Source: Heracleum sosnowskyi
Lineage: Eukaryota > Streptophyta > Magnoliopsida > Apiales > Apiaceae
Length of the DNA: 64,000 nucleotides
Assembly (NCBI GenBank): GCA_030848705.1
Contig: CM061238.1
Span: 29,604,655 to 29,668,654 of the forward strand
Reading direction: 5' to 3'
The position numbers and the translations under genes were made by a program. Shown here one piece after another: positions 54,236 to 64,000 of the stretch (its first letter is position 1; each line of letters starts with the position of its first letter). Under the pieces are notes generated by a model that saw only the letters and a program-made list of their open reading frames with translations, had not been told where the DNA came from and searched no databases.

Positions 54236-57010
54236 TCATTCCGGGAATTGTATCTCTTCAATGAATCCGGCCTCTAGAAGTTTTTCAACTTCTTGTTTAA
54301 TGGCCTCTTGCCTTTCTGGAGCAAAATTTCTCTTCTTTTGTTTCACCGTCTTTCTTTCAGGATCCACATTCAACTTGTGAGTTATCAATTGGGGATCAAT
54401 CCCTGGCATGTCAGCCACTGTCCAAGCAAAAACGTCATTGTTCTCTTGAAGAAAAGATATGAGCTTGCTTTTCAATGGCTCAGGTAGTAGTGCCCCGACA
54501 TAAGTCACCTTCTCCGGTTCACCAGGGACTAAGGGAATTGGGATTAAATCCTCAGTTGGTTTCCCTCTTCGGTCTTCATTGTCGTCAGTATCCATGTCTT
54601 CAATTGGGAGAACTTGCCCTTCGATTCCATCAGGCCTTAACGCGGCTACATAACAACTTCTAGCCATCTTTTGGTCTCCTCGTTCTTCACCAATCTCATT
54701 CCTCGTTGGGAACTTGATTTTTAGATGATAAGATGAGGCAACAGCCTTGAACGCATGAAGACCAGTCCTTCCCAGGATTGCATTGTAGGTTGAAGTTGCC
54801 TTTATAACTATGAAGTTCAGCATTTGAGTAGACATATTCATCCCTTGCCCCATGGTCATTGGGAGTTGGATAGTGCCTTCCACTTTTGATTCCACCCCAT
54901 TGAATCCGTATATGGGCATATTTGAGGGTGTTAACTGAGAATCAGTGTAACCCATCTTGATAAAAGCATCGTGGAACAAGATATCCACTGAAGCTCCATT
55001 GTCGACTAGGACTCTCTTTGTTTCGGAATTGCCAATCACAGGTATGATGACTAGAGGGTCATCGTGGGGGAACTTCACCCCTTCCAAGTCTGAATCATCA
55101 AAACCTATTGACACTTCTGTTCTGGCACGCTTCGGTGCTTCTCCAACCACAGTCATTACCTCTCGAGCATAAGCTTTTCTTGAGTTTTGGGAGGACCCAG
55201 CAGTAGTTGGCCCTCCGAATATCATGTTGATGACTGGCCCTCGGGGCTTAGGGTTACGATCTTGGTCGTTGTCCCTTCTGTCATAATCCTTCCTTTCATA
55301 GTTTCCTCTTTGACTCCCTTGATTTCCATCCTTGGTGAATTTGCTGAGTTTTCCTCTTCGTATCAGAAATTCGATCTCATCTTTCAATTGCCTACAATCG
55401 TCGGTGTCGTGACCAACTTCTTTGTGGAACCGACAGAACTGATTTTGGTTCCGTTTGGACATGTCAGCCCTCATTGGCTTCGGCCATTGGAGATCTCCTT
55501 CCTTAGCTATCTCCATCAGAATTTGACTCCTGGAAGTGTTCAATCTTGCATACTCCGTAAACTTTGGCCCAAAATTGTTTCTCTTGGGTGGAGAATCAGA
55601 GTCCTTTGACGTTCTGGGAAACTTTTCCTTGACTTCGTACTCCTGAGTTTCTTTTCTTTTTTTTGAGTTTCCACTACCGCTAGCAGTGGGTTCATACTTT
55701 CTCATGCTTTCTTCAGCCTTGATATACTTTCCGGCTCTATCTTGGAGCTTCAGCATGCTCTCGGGTGGATGTTTAGCTAACGACCTTTTGAAGTGGTCAT
55801 CAGTAGTTCCTTGTTGCAGGGCTATCATAGCCACTTTGTCCTCTAAGTCCGGGACTTTCAAAGCCTCCCGAGTGAATCGATTGATGTAGTCCCTTAGGGC
55901 TTCATTCTTTCCTTGCTGGATTGCCATGAGTGATGCAGAGCTTTTCTCATGCACCCTTCCACTAATGAACTGATTGATAAAAGCTTTGCTTAGTTCCTTG
56001 AAAGACCCAATTGAGTTGGGAGGAAGACGGCTATACCAGCGTTGGGCCATGTCTGCCAAGGTTTGTGGAAACGCCCTACACTTGATCGCATCGTTGGTTG
56101 ACTGCAACATCAGTGCATTGGAGAAGGTCCTTACATGATTTGCGGGATCTCCCGTTCCATCATAGGCTTTGATCGAAGGCATCTTGAATTTTCTGGATAT
56201 AGCCATTTTCATGACGTCTTGAGTAAACGGTGGTGTAGGATCATCAGGATCTCCTAGGGGCAATAGAATACTAGGATCACCCCTTGGGGCTTCGGCCCTC
56301 TTGGTTCTTCTTGCCGGTGGATCTAAGTTGATTATCGGGATCCCTTCAGTCGTTCGGCCTTGAGATTGAGCGGCCTCCTCCTCTGCAAGGAGTTTCTTGA
56401 GTCTTGCAGTCTCTGCCTCATGGGCTGCAATTTTCTCCTTAGTAGTTTGGGGTTGATCCCGATTTGTCTGGGAAGAACGTCTCCTTCTTGGGGCGACATC
56501 CTCCCCAGTTGTATAACCCTCATCCTCGGTGTATGGGCCCGAGTAATCTTGAACGAAAGGGGTCTGGCGAGTTTGTTGGTTTTGGGGTCCCAGACCTTGA
56601 ATGTAAGGGGGCACATATGCCTCATGGTAGATTGGATTAGTTCCACTACCGCCCGCCATGGGTCGAGTGGGTATGCCATAGCTTGGCATCCCCAAAGTCT
56701 GATTCGCGTATTGAGGGAGATCAGTAGTATGGAGTTGAAGGCTTCTCGGTGCATTCATGATGAGTGGAGAAGTCGAGATTGGTTGCTGGTGAACGGTCTC
56801 TTGTGGATTAGATCCATGAATGACCATCTGCAGGGGATTCGTCCCTTCAACCGAAATTGGGATTTCCGATCCTTGAGTGTTGGTGGGGATATTCGTCCCT
56901 TGAGTGCCAGTAGTTGGCGGTGGTTGATTTCCGTGAGTATCAGCCTCAGAGGTGACATGGCGATCCTCAGGAGTTTGAGTATCTCGAGCTGTTCTTCGTG
57001 TGTTTGCCAT
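54236..57010 (-). pseudogene. gag: gypsy gag-protease and start of reverse transcriptase
   Basis: 924 residues from the ATG at 57010 (context CCATGGCAAAC) to TGA at 54238-54236. Residues 1-260 are low-complexity, Gln/Thr/Pro-rich. The retrotransposon gag domain covers about 270-410 (RWYSRLPPNSIGSFKELS, FINQF). A knuckle-like CRFHKEVGHDTDDC lies near 528. The aspartic protease has VLVDNGASVDILF near 665. The last 100 residues begin reverse transcriptase (QLITHKLNVDPE, RNFAPERQEAI). The frame continues in phase into the next segment, so the stop is a point nonsense mutation. Confidence 0.92.
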
Positions 57011-57023
57011 GGTTGATGTTGTT

Positions 57024-57043
57024 TTCCCACAGACGGCGCCAAA
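57024..57043 (-). other. Primer binding site of gypsy element
   Basis: On the minus strand TTTGGCGCCGTCTGTGGGAA lies directly after the 5' LTR end ACAACA. This is the common PBS form of Tat-type elements. Its position fixes the true LTR boundary at 57044 rather than at 57120. Confidence 0.8.
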
Positions 57044-57740
57044 TGTTGTGGAATAAAAAACGAGCTTGTGTATTTAATGCTAAGGTTTAATGAGCTTCGA
57101 GCTTTAATGGCTGCACTCGTGTTTCCGGACTAAATCGGTCCTCACAAGATGCCTACGTATCTCAATTCGTTATTGAGAATCAAGCCAAAGACGTAGTTCT
57201 TGGTGTTACGCTCGGGGCTATGGCGACAGGGGCACACCAAGGACGTAGTGACTTGTATGTCCTTATTCGTGGATGAAGTCTAAAACGTAGTTCTAGGGGT
57301 GCCTTTGTGGCTTGTTGCGCCTTCGAGGCGTTGTGACGTATGGAGCTGTGCCCAAAACGTGACGTATGGAGCTGTGTCCAAAACGTAGTTCTGATTGTAG
57401 GATCAAGGTCCTTATATAGGCGTCTAGAGCCTAGTATTTGTGGTATGTTCAGGAGTCTTAGCGAATAAGTCTCCTTTTTGATATTGGATAAACATTGTAT
57501 TTCTTGCTGGAGAATTCGTTTCCTTGTTGATAAAGGCTATGACTCATTAATTGCCTTTAATTGGGATTCCAGATCCTTCTTTGATGAATTTACCATATTT
57601 TGGACTCTTTTTATGAGCTGTATATTTTCCCTATTCATTAATTACGAAATTAATGAATAATTAGGGTGTCGGGCCTTAAATATCGGCATTTCCATTGACT
57701 TGTCAATTATATTTCTATAATTACTTTTCTGACCATATCA
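57044..57740 (-). repeat. 5' LTR of gypsy element, full length (697 bp)
   Basis: On the minus strand runs from TGATATGGTC (57740) to CCACAACA (57044), TG...CA. Includes the 76 bases missing in the other LTR. Contains a 27-base internal near-duplication (GACGTATGGAGCTGTG..CCAAAACGT) near 57335-57390. Confidence 0.9.
57411..57420 (-). promoter_or_regulatory. TATA box of gypsy 5' LTR
   Basis: CCTATATAAG on the minus strand, about 320 bases into the LTR, followed by a suitable transcript start region. Would drive the full-length element RNA. Confidence 0.6.
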
Positions 57741-59520
57741 ATAATTAAAGTTTCATAAATATTTATTAATCAAATAATTTTATTACTATTTTACATTTAA
57801 TACGATATTAATAATTCAATTTCAAGTATAAAATTTATACTACATAATTTTAATAATTATTTGTTATTCATTTATTTACATGCATATTACATTAATTATA
57901 TAGATTAACATTTACATTATTGTATTCTTTAAATAAATGTTAAAATTTTAAAAGTAGAAAAACCATTTTAATACAATTTCTGCCTCAATTTATCAATATA
58001 TAACTATTTTAAATTTGTCTAATCTTCGCAAGTATACTTATTTTGAATTTAATCAAAATTAGAATTTAAAATTAAATGAAATTAATTTTAGTACAAAATA
58101 TGTTGACCAAGTACTAAAATTTTAATTCGCCGATGTAAAAATAATTTAAACCTATCTCATACAAATTATATGTGGGGTCAACTATATTATTTTCCAGGTC
58201 ATTGTAAAATAATATTAGCAATATAAATTCGATTAATAACATAAAATTTTCAATTATTTTAATACATAAGTAACTTTTAACATTGTACGTGAACGAATAA
58301 ATCATCTTTGTAAGTACTTTAAATTTTTTAATAAGACATATCTTCACATTAGCTTGATAATATATTCTATATAAGCATATTATGGATCTCTGAAGTTCAG
58401 ATAGTAAACCACCTTACTTCTTCTCTATTTCGTTATCAATTAGGTGCAGTCATTAGACTAATCACTTTCTCAATATTAAAACTTTTAAAAATCTTAATGC
58501 AAATGGAGGCGATATATTAGTTATGAGTTTGTACTGTTGAAGAAGTAATTCGGGGAACTCTGTATCATTAACCATACATCCATACATATAAATGCAAATG
58601 TGGTAAAATCATCTCAAACCCGAATAGAAGGCATCATGTTTAATAAATCAATTTTTTCGAAAATATTTTTCTTCTTATCCTCTTTACCATAATTATATAT
58701 AATTATATTAGGTTTAGGGTAACCATGTATATTATTAATTGAAGTGAAGTAGTTAAAAGATTGTGAAGTGGTGGGTCAATATCATCAAATGTTGAAGAGA
58801 ACCTTTGTGATCAAAGGTAGTGACGTACTAAATACAAAATCCTAAAAGTATAACATATTAAATGTAAGTTTAAAATTTATTGTAATGAATTTAAAAACTT
58901 CATCATAAGAAGAAAATGAAAATCAGTATCCTGGAAAATTGAAAATCATTACAGGAGAAATTCAAACATTCATTATATCTTTGAATGATTGAAAGTTAGT
59001 ACATATCAATACAATATCTTTGTCTCTTTGAATGATTGAATGATTCAATTCTAGAGTTTCAACGCCCTCAAAAGAATTTAAAATCACCTCATACAATGTT
59101 AATTTTGACGTGGTGAACATAAAATTTTCAATTCAAATAATTAATTGTGATTTTTGTCCAACATCAAATTTGTCTTTCTCGTTCTTAATAACTCAACCAT
59201 TTTGTTTCTTTTCAAGCAGGTGCATGATTCAACTAATAATGATAATTTTATTACGTTAATCCAGAGTCAAAATCGAGAACAAATAAACACATATTCACGT
59301 CAATGATGATGGTGTTAAAAAGAAGTATAATTATAAAATGGGTTAGGACGTTTAACATTCTTATTAGTTTAAAAACTGATGGTACATTTCAAACAAATTC
59401 TAATATCGTATTTTATGTTATTTTGTTATGATGACAACATTTTATATATATGTTCAATCAAAATTTTATGCATTGAATATTTAATTTTTAATTATAAATA
59501 TTTAGTTTTTAGCAACCAAT
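57741..59520. other. AT-rich intergenic DNA
   Basis: The first 120 bases match 48586-48702 (see that entry). The remainder has no recognised gene or element; the 77-codon ORF at 58114 (-) is unsupported. Confidence 0.45.
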
Positions 59521-59528
59521 AACATAAC

Positions 59529-59682
59529 TAGGGATCAACGTCGGATCACTTCAGGGTCGGGGAGTGTTATCCCCGCACCCGCACCCGCACCCGACCCCAA
59601 AATCAGTCCCGAACCCACCCCGATCCCGTACGGGGCGGACATCGAATCGGGATCGGCGCGGCGGTGAGAATACTCATCCCTA
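59529..59682. mobile_element. hAT MITE, 154 bp, GC-rich
   Basis: Ends TAGGGAT and ATCCCTA, flanked by perfect 8-bp duplications AACATAAC (59521-59528, 59683-59690). The 8-bp duplication and TAGGG end define hAT. The interior is strikingly GC-rich (CCCGCACCCGCACCCGCACC and GGGGCGGACATC) in an AT-rich neighbourhood. Confidence 0.93.
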
Positions 59683-59690
59683 AACATAAC

Positions 59691-59844
59691 TTATATTTAC
59701 ACGCGTGCGTATTTTTAGTAAATGTATCTAAAAAAAATTAATATGAGTTCTATTATATAATTCATTTTTAATTATTTCAAAAAAAATTAGATTTAAAAAA
59801 ATTTAAGTGTGTGCTTTCGGTGCGTAGCACGAGTAAAACGCTAG
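59691..59844 (+). mobile_element. Helitron 3' end F
   Basis: GTGCGTAGCAC hairpin, GAGTAAAACG, then CTAG|T at 59841-59845. The 5' end was not found. Confidence 0.5.
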
Positions 59845-60313
59845 TTTTTTTTAACAAAATACAATTAATATAATTAAAACACATCTAAAAATATTATAGG
59901 TAGTTACTTTTTTTTAATTAAAACATGTTAGCTTTCCTATTTGTCCTTATTAAAAAAACTTACTTATTTTAACATGTCAACGTATTTTTTTAATAAATAC
60001 AATTAATATAATTAAAACACGTCTAAAAATATCACGGGGCAATTACTTTTTTTAATTAAACATGTTAGATTTTCAATCTGTCCTTATTATTAATATTATT
60101 TTATAATAAAATAATATTAATAACACCTCATTTATCTTAATCAGCCCCATCTGTATTTTTTAATATTTTTTTTACGTTCCAATTAATATTTAAGTTTCTC
60201 ATTTTATAATTTATCATATTAATTTTTAATTTTATTTTAATATTTTCCGTTCATATTAAATTTTTTAGTGTATTAATTTTTAAGGCTCGTGCCTTGCACG
60301 GGTTATAGGCTAG
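59845..60313 (+). mobile_element. Helitron-like element G, 3' part
   Basis: Ends GGCTCGTGCCTTGCACGGG, TTATAGG, CTAG|T at 60310-60314. Starts directly after end F, so either F and G are stacked or G lacks its own start. Its body has a 143-bp internal tandem repeat (AATACAATTAATATAATTAA at 59858 and about 59998) and is the inverted match of element E. Confidence 0.65.
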
Positions 60314-60411
60314 TTATTATATTAAATACTAAACATTAAAAGTTTCGTTTGTAGTATGGTCCTTCATAGTTTGGTCATTCAATCTCTAACCGTTAGATCT
60401 TTTAAATCAAA

Positions 60412-60450
60412 CTAGCATCCGTGCCCGTGCAAGGCACGGGCCTCGTATAC
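60412..60450 (-). mobile_element. Helitron 3' end H, minus strand
   Basis: Plus-strand ACTAGCATCCGTGCCCGTG then CAAGGCACGGG; read on minus, a strong CCCGTGC/GCACGGG hairpin precedes CTAG|T. The extent to the right is unknown. Confidence 0.6.
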
Positions 60451-62527
60451 AAACTCTGATTATATATCATATACACTTTATAAATATAACAATAAATATA
60501 AATATACAATTGATAAAAAATAGTTTCCTACATGGTGTAAAAGAAATTTATAAGGATACATCCATGGATGAACTATAACATTATGATGAATAATAGTGAT
60601 AGAGCCAATGACAATGGGGTTAAAAATTGACATTGACATGTGGGCATAGTTAAAAGAATTGCAACCGCTTATACAAATTGACCTTGCATGTTACAAAAAT
60701 GGCTCGGATGTACTACTTTGTAGGTGCTACACCCCCTTCTGCTATTGGATCTAAGTTTGTAAATTGCTACTTCTCTTACTGCTCGAGTCACAGTTACACA
60801 AGGCAATTGTTCCTGGGAGCTAAGACAACTTTCTTCCCAAGACTTAAGCCATCTTTGTGCACAAACAAAAAAAAAATCAAAAATTAAAAAACTTACAAAG
60901 AGCTGTATAACCTAATAAAAGAAAAATCACCTCTAATATGGTGCAGAAGTAACCTAATGCCCAAAGTGTTGTGGATAGTCAGGCTGATAACTGGTTAAGG
61001 CTAAAGAACATATACAAATCATGCAACTTTAAGTAACTAATTTTTTTTCAATATTGCATTCACCAAGAAGGATACATGCACATGGCTAAAGTAAACATAA
61101 TTAATGATCATTTACACTTGCGCTGTAGAATCATATTGAGCTAATTCTCAGTAAAAAATATAAAACAAAATTTATTCACATTCAAATTGGCAAGAACTGA
61201 TATCCAGTAGCTTGTATGACAACACTAATACATGATTGCTTAATGTAAATGCAACACTATTTAAGAGAATTGCAAGTCTTAAATTTACAGCCAAGTGAGA
61301 AAAATTAGAACCAACACCAATTTAACTTACCATTCACTGTTTCATACAAGCTCTGGATGGTGAGTTTCAAAATTTAGATTTGACAAAATTGGACATGAAC
61401 ATATAAAAATTTGAAAAACTAAACTCAGTAATGCATATTTCATTTACACATATAATTCATCAACCAGTACTTAAATACTTCGTTGTTGGATTGTCCTCAT
61501 TCGACTCAAACACAATAGCAGATATCATTTCTTCAAATACAATACCATTGGTTTGTAGGGATTTGCACGGTGCGGTTTAGTCCAATTTTGACCCAAAGCT
61601 GAAGCGAAACTATTAATGGGTTTTTAACATCCAGAATCAAAGACCATTTGGTGCGGTTCTGTTTTAAAACCAATAAAAGATGGAATAATTAAACAATGCA
61701 TCATAATATTTTCAAGAATGTTAAAAACCTTTGTGACCAAAAAATAAACAGGAAAAGTTAATGAACCAGTGAAAAAACTATCCAGCTGCAACATATTTTC
61801 TATCTAGTAGACCAGTAGTTTTAGCAGGAAACTACAACAGCAGTTAAAGTTAAACAGCAGCAGAATGTGAACATGGGTAGCATCAAAAGCTAAAGCCTTC
61901 TTTTCCAAATTTAATATATACAATATACTTTATAAATACAAGAATTAATATTATTAAATAAATATATTAACATAAATGATTGACGATACAACAACATTTA
62001 TATTTATAAGTTGAATCATCAAAACTGTGTAGTGGAATAAAAAATCTGATCTTGATCTAAACACTTGAATTTATCCACAACACACTAGTAACATAAATAG
62101 GAAGAAATTGATACATTTAAAATACAGAAGTCCGTTGATATATGCTTTTGATCTAAATCTATAAGTATGGATAATATTATGATGACTGCTAGGATGAGTG
62201 TTAAGTTATAATATATCCTAACCCTCCATTTCACTTGAAATGTCATGCTTGTATGAAAATTATAGAAATCAAAGATATTTATCAGGCTTGTACAAAAATC
62301 ATAAATGCCCATTTAAAAAATGTGTTAGCCTAGACTCATCTTAAGTTGACCATCTATCTGTCATTCTGATTTATAGTCATCATGCATTGAGGGCTAGAAA
62401 TGCAGAGCCGCACAATCACCGTATTCTGGGGACTAACAAAATTATTGCTTTAATTATTCATGATCAAAAGAAAAGAGATCACTCATCCATATGGATTACT
62501 GAGCAACTTCTTAAATATACAGAAAGA
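60451..62527. other. Intergenic DNA, no gene recognised
   Basis: 60690-60860 has exon-like composition (near GGCTCGGATGTACTACTTTG) but no recognisable protein. 61556-61690 starts TAGGGATTTGCACGGTGCGG, resembling a hAT-type end, without a matching partner. Confidence 0.35.
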
Positions 62528-63031
62528 TCTATACTATTATATAATAGACAAAACATTAAAAGTTTGGTCGGTACAGTTTTTTGGTACGTTGTGATTTTAC
62601 TTAATTACCCTTACTTAACTGTACTTCGTGTTTTTACTTAATTACCCTTACTTATTATAAAACAAATGTTAGTTTATTATAATATTATCCGTTTATAACC
62701 AATTAATTTTTTCATCTAAAATAAATTACTTTTTCTATTTTTTCTAACAAAATCCCCTCCCTTTCCAAGAATATCACGGACAATTACCTTTTTTAACTAA
62801 ACATGTTACTTTTTCTATTTTTCCTACTAAACTCCTCTTTTTCCAAAAATATCACAGGTAAACCTTTAGTTATTTATTCTAAAACTTATTTTAATTATTT
62901 TTAAAAAATTACATATTTTAACATGACTACTTATTTTTCTTTGCAAATTCAATTAATAAAAAAATTAAAATATGAATAATAAAATAATTATTATTAAAAA
63001 CAATCTGTACATCGCACGGGTTTTAAGCTAG
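62528..63031 (+). mobile_element. Short Helitron-like element I, 504 bp
   Basis: Starts A|TCTATACTATTATATAATAG and ends ATCGCACGGG, TTTTAAG, CTAG|T at 63028-63032. Its middle shares AAATATCACGG and AACATGTTA words with element G, so the same family. The hairpin is partly decayed. Confidence 0.65.
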
Positions 63032-64000
63032 TAATACTAAAACATAATAACTAAATTATAACATAGTCCATTGAGATGCATCATTGAATATACACAACTA
63101 AATCAGAAGATACGCGGTCACACATGCCTAGCCTTCATTTTGGCAAAAAAGTGAAAGTGTAATTCAAGATGGACAAATTAAGATATGGGATAAAACAAAG
63201 GTAGCATTGATCGATAATCATATATAGAGTGATTACCATCGTCATTATATAAAAATGATTTAAATCTAAAAGGGGATCTACGAAATTAACTAAGGGTTCA
63301 CTGAACAAATCACAAACTTATAACTTGACTGGAGTTTGAGCTTAAGGGTAAACTCTGAGCCTGACATGGCATTTGGATTTAAAAGTGTTTTTCACAACTA
63401 TACATCCGGAGGGTCTTTCCTACTTTGGGGATATTATGGTTAGAATTCAGACTCCTCTTAATCATTTCTCAGCAGATAAGTAGAATCAGTTTCCTTCTTT
63501 TTTTGCTTCAAAACCCCCCTTTATTGGCAAATTGTGCCATACTTCGATTGATCTTCCAATGTTGAATGCAAAAGTAAATGAAAAAGCACCGATTACGTAG
63601 GAATTTTTTTTAAAAAGTTTCTATAACTGGAAACTAACACCAAGAGTTAGTTAATTAATTATGTATGTATGTTTATAATTGTCCTTTCAGCAACTATTTG
63701 TGAAGACATAGCATAACTTGTTTTGGTGCGTACCTACAGCTCTGAAATAACCACAAGATCAGTGTTCAGGTATATTAGCAGGAGTAAATTTGCTTAACTT
63801 AGCAGAGCACCTCAAACGATTGATAAGAGGGATTTGAGAAGGCACTGTGATGATTGCTAAGTTTGGGGATGTAGAGGGTCTTTTTACATGAAATGAATTT
63901 GCTCAGGCTGAAAGACTTGTTCAATGGATTGCTTAATTTTAAAAAAGTAGATGTCAAGTTATGATTGGTGGCTTCATTAATAAATTAGTGGAGCCCTCGT
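63032..64000. other. Right edge, nothing recognised
   Basis: Mixed AT-rich DNA with a few short open frames; no domain, splice-supported gene or repeat boundary could be supported. Confidence 0.4.

Larger units (their letters stand above)
49083..57740 (-). mobile_element. Ty3/gypsy retrotransposon, Tat lineage (Retand-like), nearly complete
   Basis: Minus-strand order: 5' LTR (57740-57044), primer binding site, one gag-pol frame (57010-51311) with two nonsense codons, a long 3' region with tandem repeats, polypurine tract, 3' LTR (49703-49083). Integrase after reverse transcriptase defines gypsy. An extra RNase H domain and tandem repeats downstream of pol point to the Tat lineage. The LTRs differ at about eight of 621 aligned positions (1.3 percent), so insertion was recent. 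The left LTR lacks its last 76 bases and there is no target duplication (AGAAG left, ATAAT right). Confidence 0.95.

Noticed and set aside
56360..57016. 218-codon plus-strand ORF opposite gypsy gag
   Set aside because: Exact shadow of the gag frame, with no domain and no promoter sign.
57120..57740. 621-bp LTR with outer end at TGTTTCC
   Set aside because: The primer binding site and a second TG...CA end show that the full LTR starts at 57044; the 621-bp length reflects the truncated partner.
60690..60860. Exon of an unknown gene
   Set aside because: Composition is suggestive but there is no long frame, no recognisable protein and no consistent splice partners.
61556..61690. Another hAT element starting TAGGGATTTGCACGG
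   Set aside because: No matching inverted end or 8-bp duplication found.
20033..63031. Autonomous Helitron
   Set aside because: No Rep or helicase motif in any frame of the listed elements; all are short or non-coding.

Overview
This is nuclear DNA of a flowering plant, most likely a dicot and perhaps an asterid (family-level placement cannot be made by eye). The evidence is spliced genes with GT-AG introns, AT-rich intergenic DNA, plant-type LTR retrotransposons, Helitrons, Stowaway, Tourist, MULE and hAT MITEs, a plant cytosolic Cu/Zn superoxide dismutase and a plant-type fused dehydroquinate dehydratase/shikimate dehydrogenase.

Layout. 1-11996: most of a very large SIRE/Maximus-like Ty1/copia element on +, with its 5' LTR outside the window. 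It has a broken gag, a long pol, an antisense ORF (6786-7184), a divergent promoter-like spacer and a long ORF in the envelope position (7751-11290), then a 3' LTR. The 7-mer AACTCTG recurs through the whole element. 12000-25200: repeat-rich DNA without genes, holding diverged tandem repeats, a Tourist-like MITE, SINE-like units, a long TA tract and two nested Helitron-like elements that carry younger MITEs. 25200-29170: cytosolic Cu/Zn SOD (+), 7 coding exons plus a leader exon; an apparent miR398 site is assembled by the leader splice. 29883-34211: a Helitron-like element with a 1.3-kb internal tandem duplication. 34523-39592: DHQ-SDH (+), 11 coding exons, 527 aa, no obvious transit peptide. 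40386-44125: a RING-CH membrane E3 ligase (-), 8 exons, 428 aa, convergent with DHQ-SDH. 44544-49082: a tandem duplication interrupted by a Helitron, a 480-bp-arm inverted repeat, and a minus-strand Helitron end. 49083-57740: a young Tat-lineage Ty3/gypsy element on -, with two nonsense codons and one truncated LTR. 57741-64000: a textbook hAT MITE, several Helitron ends and unassigned DNA.

Only three host genes are convincing: oxidative stress defence (SOD), aromatic amino acid/phenolic precursor synthesis (DHQ-SDH) and membrane ubiquitination (RING-CH). They share no pathway. What they share is setting: transposon or duplication boundaries lie roughly 300-420 bp upstream of each. The Helitron 3' ends (hairpin then CTAG|T) and several filled/empty-site pairs inside the window allow transposition events to be reconstructed from this sequence alone. 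No Helitron Rep/helicase ORF is present, so every Helitron here is non-autonomous.

Exons were worked out by hand from splice consensus, reading-frame continuity and known family sequence; all counts of mismatches or motifs are by eye.
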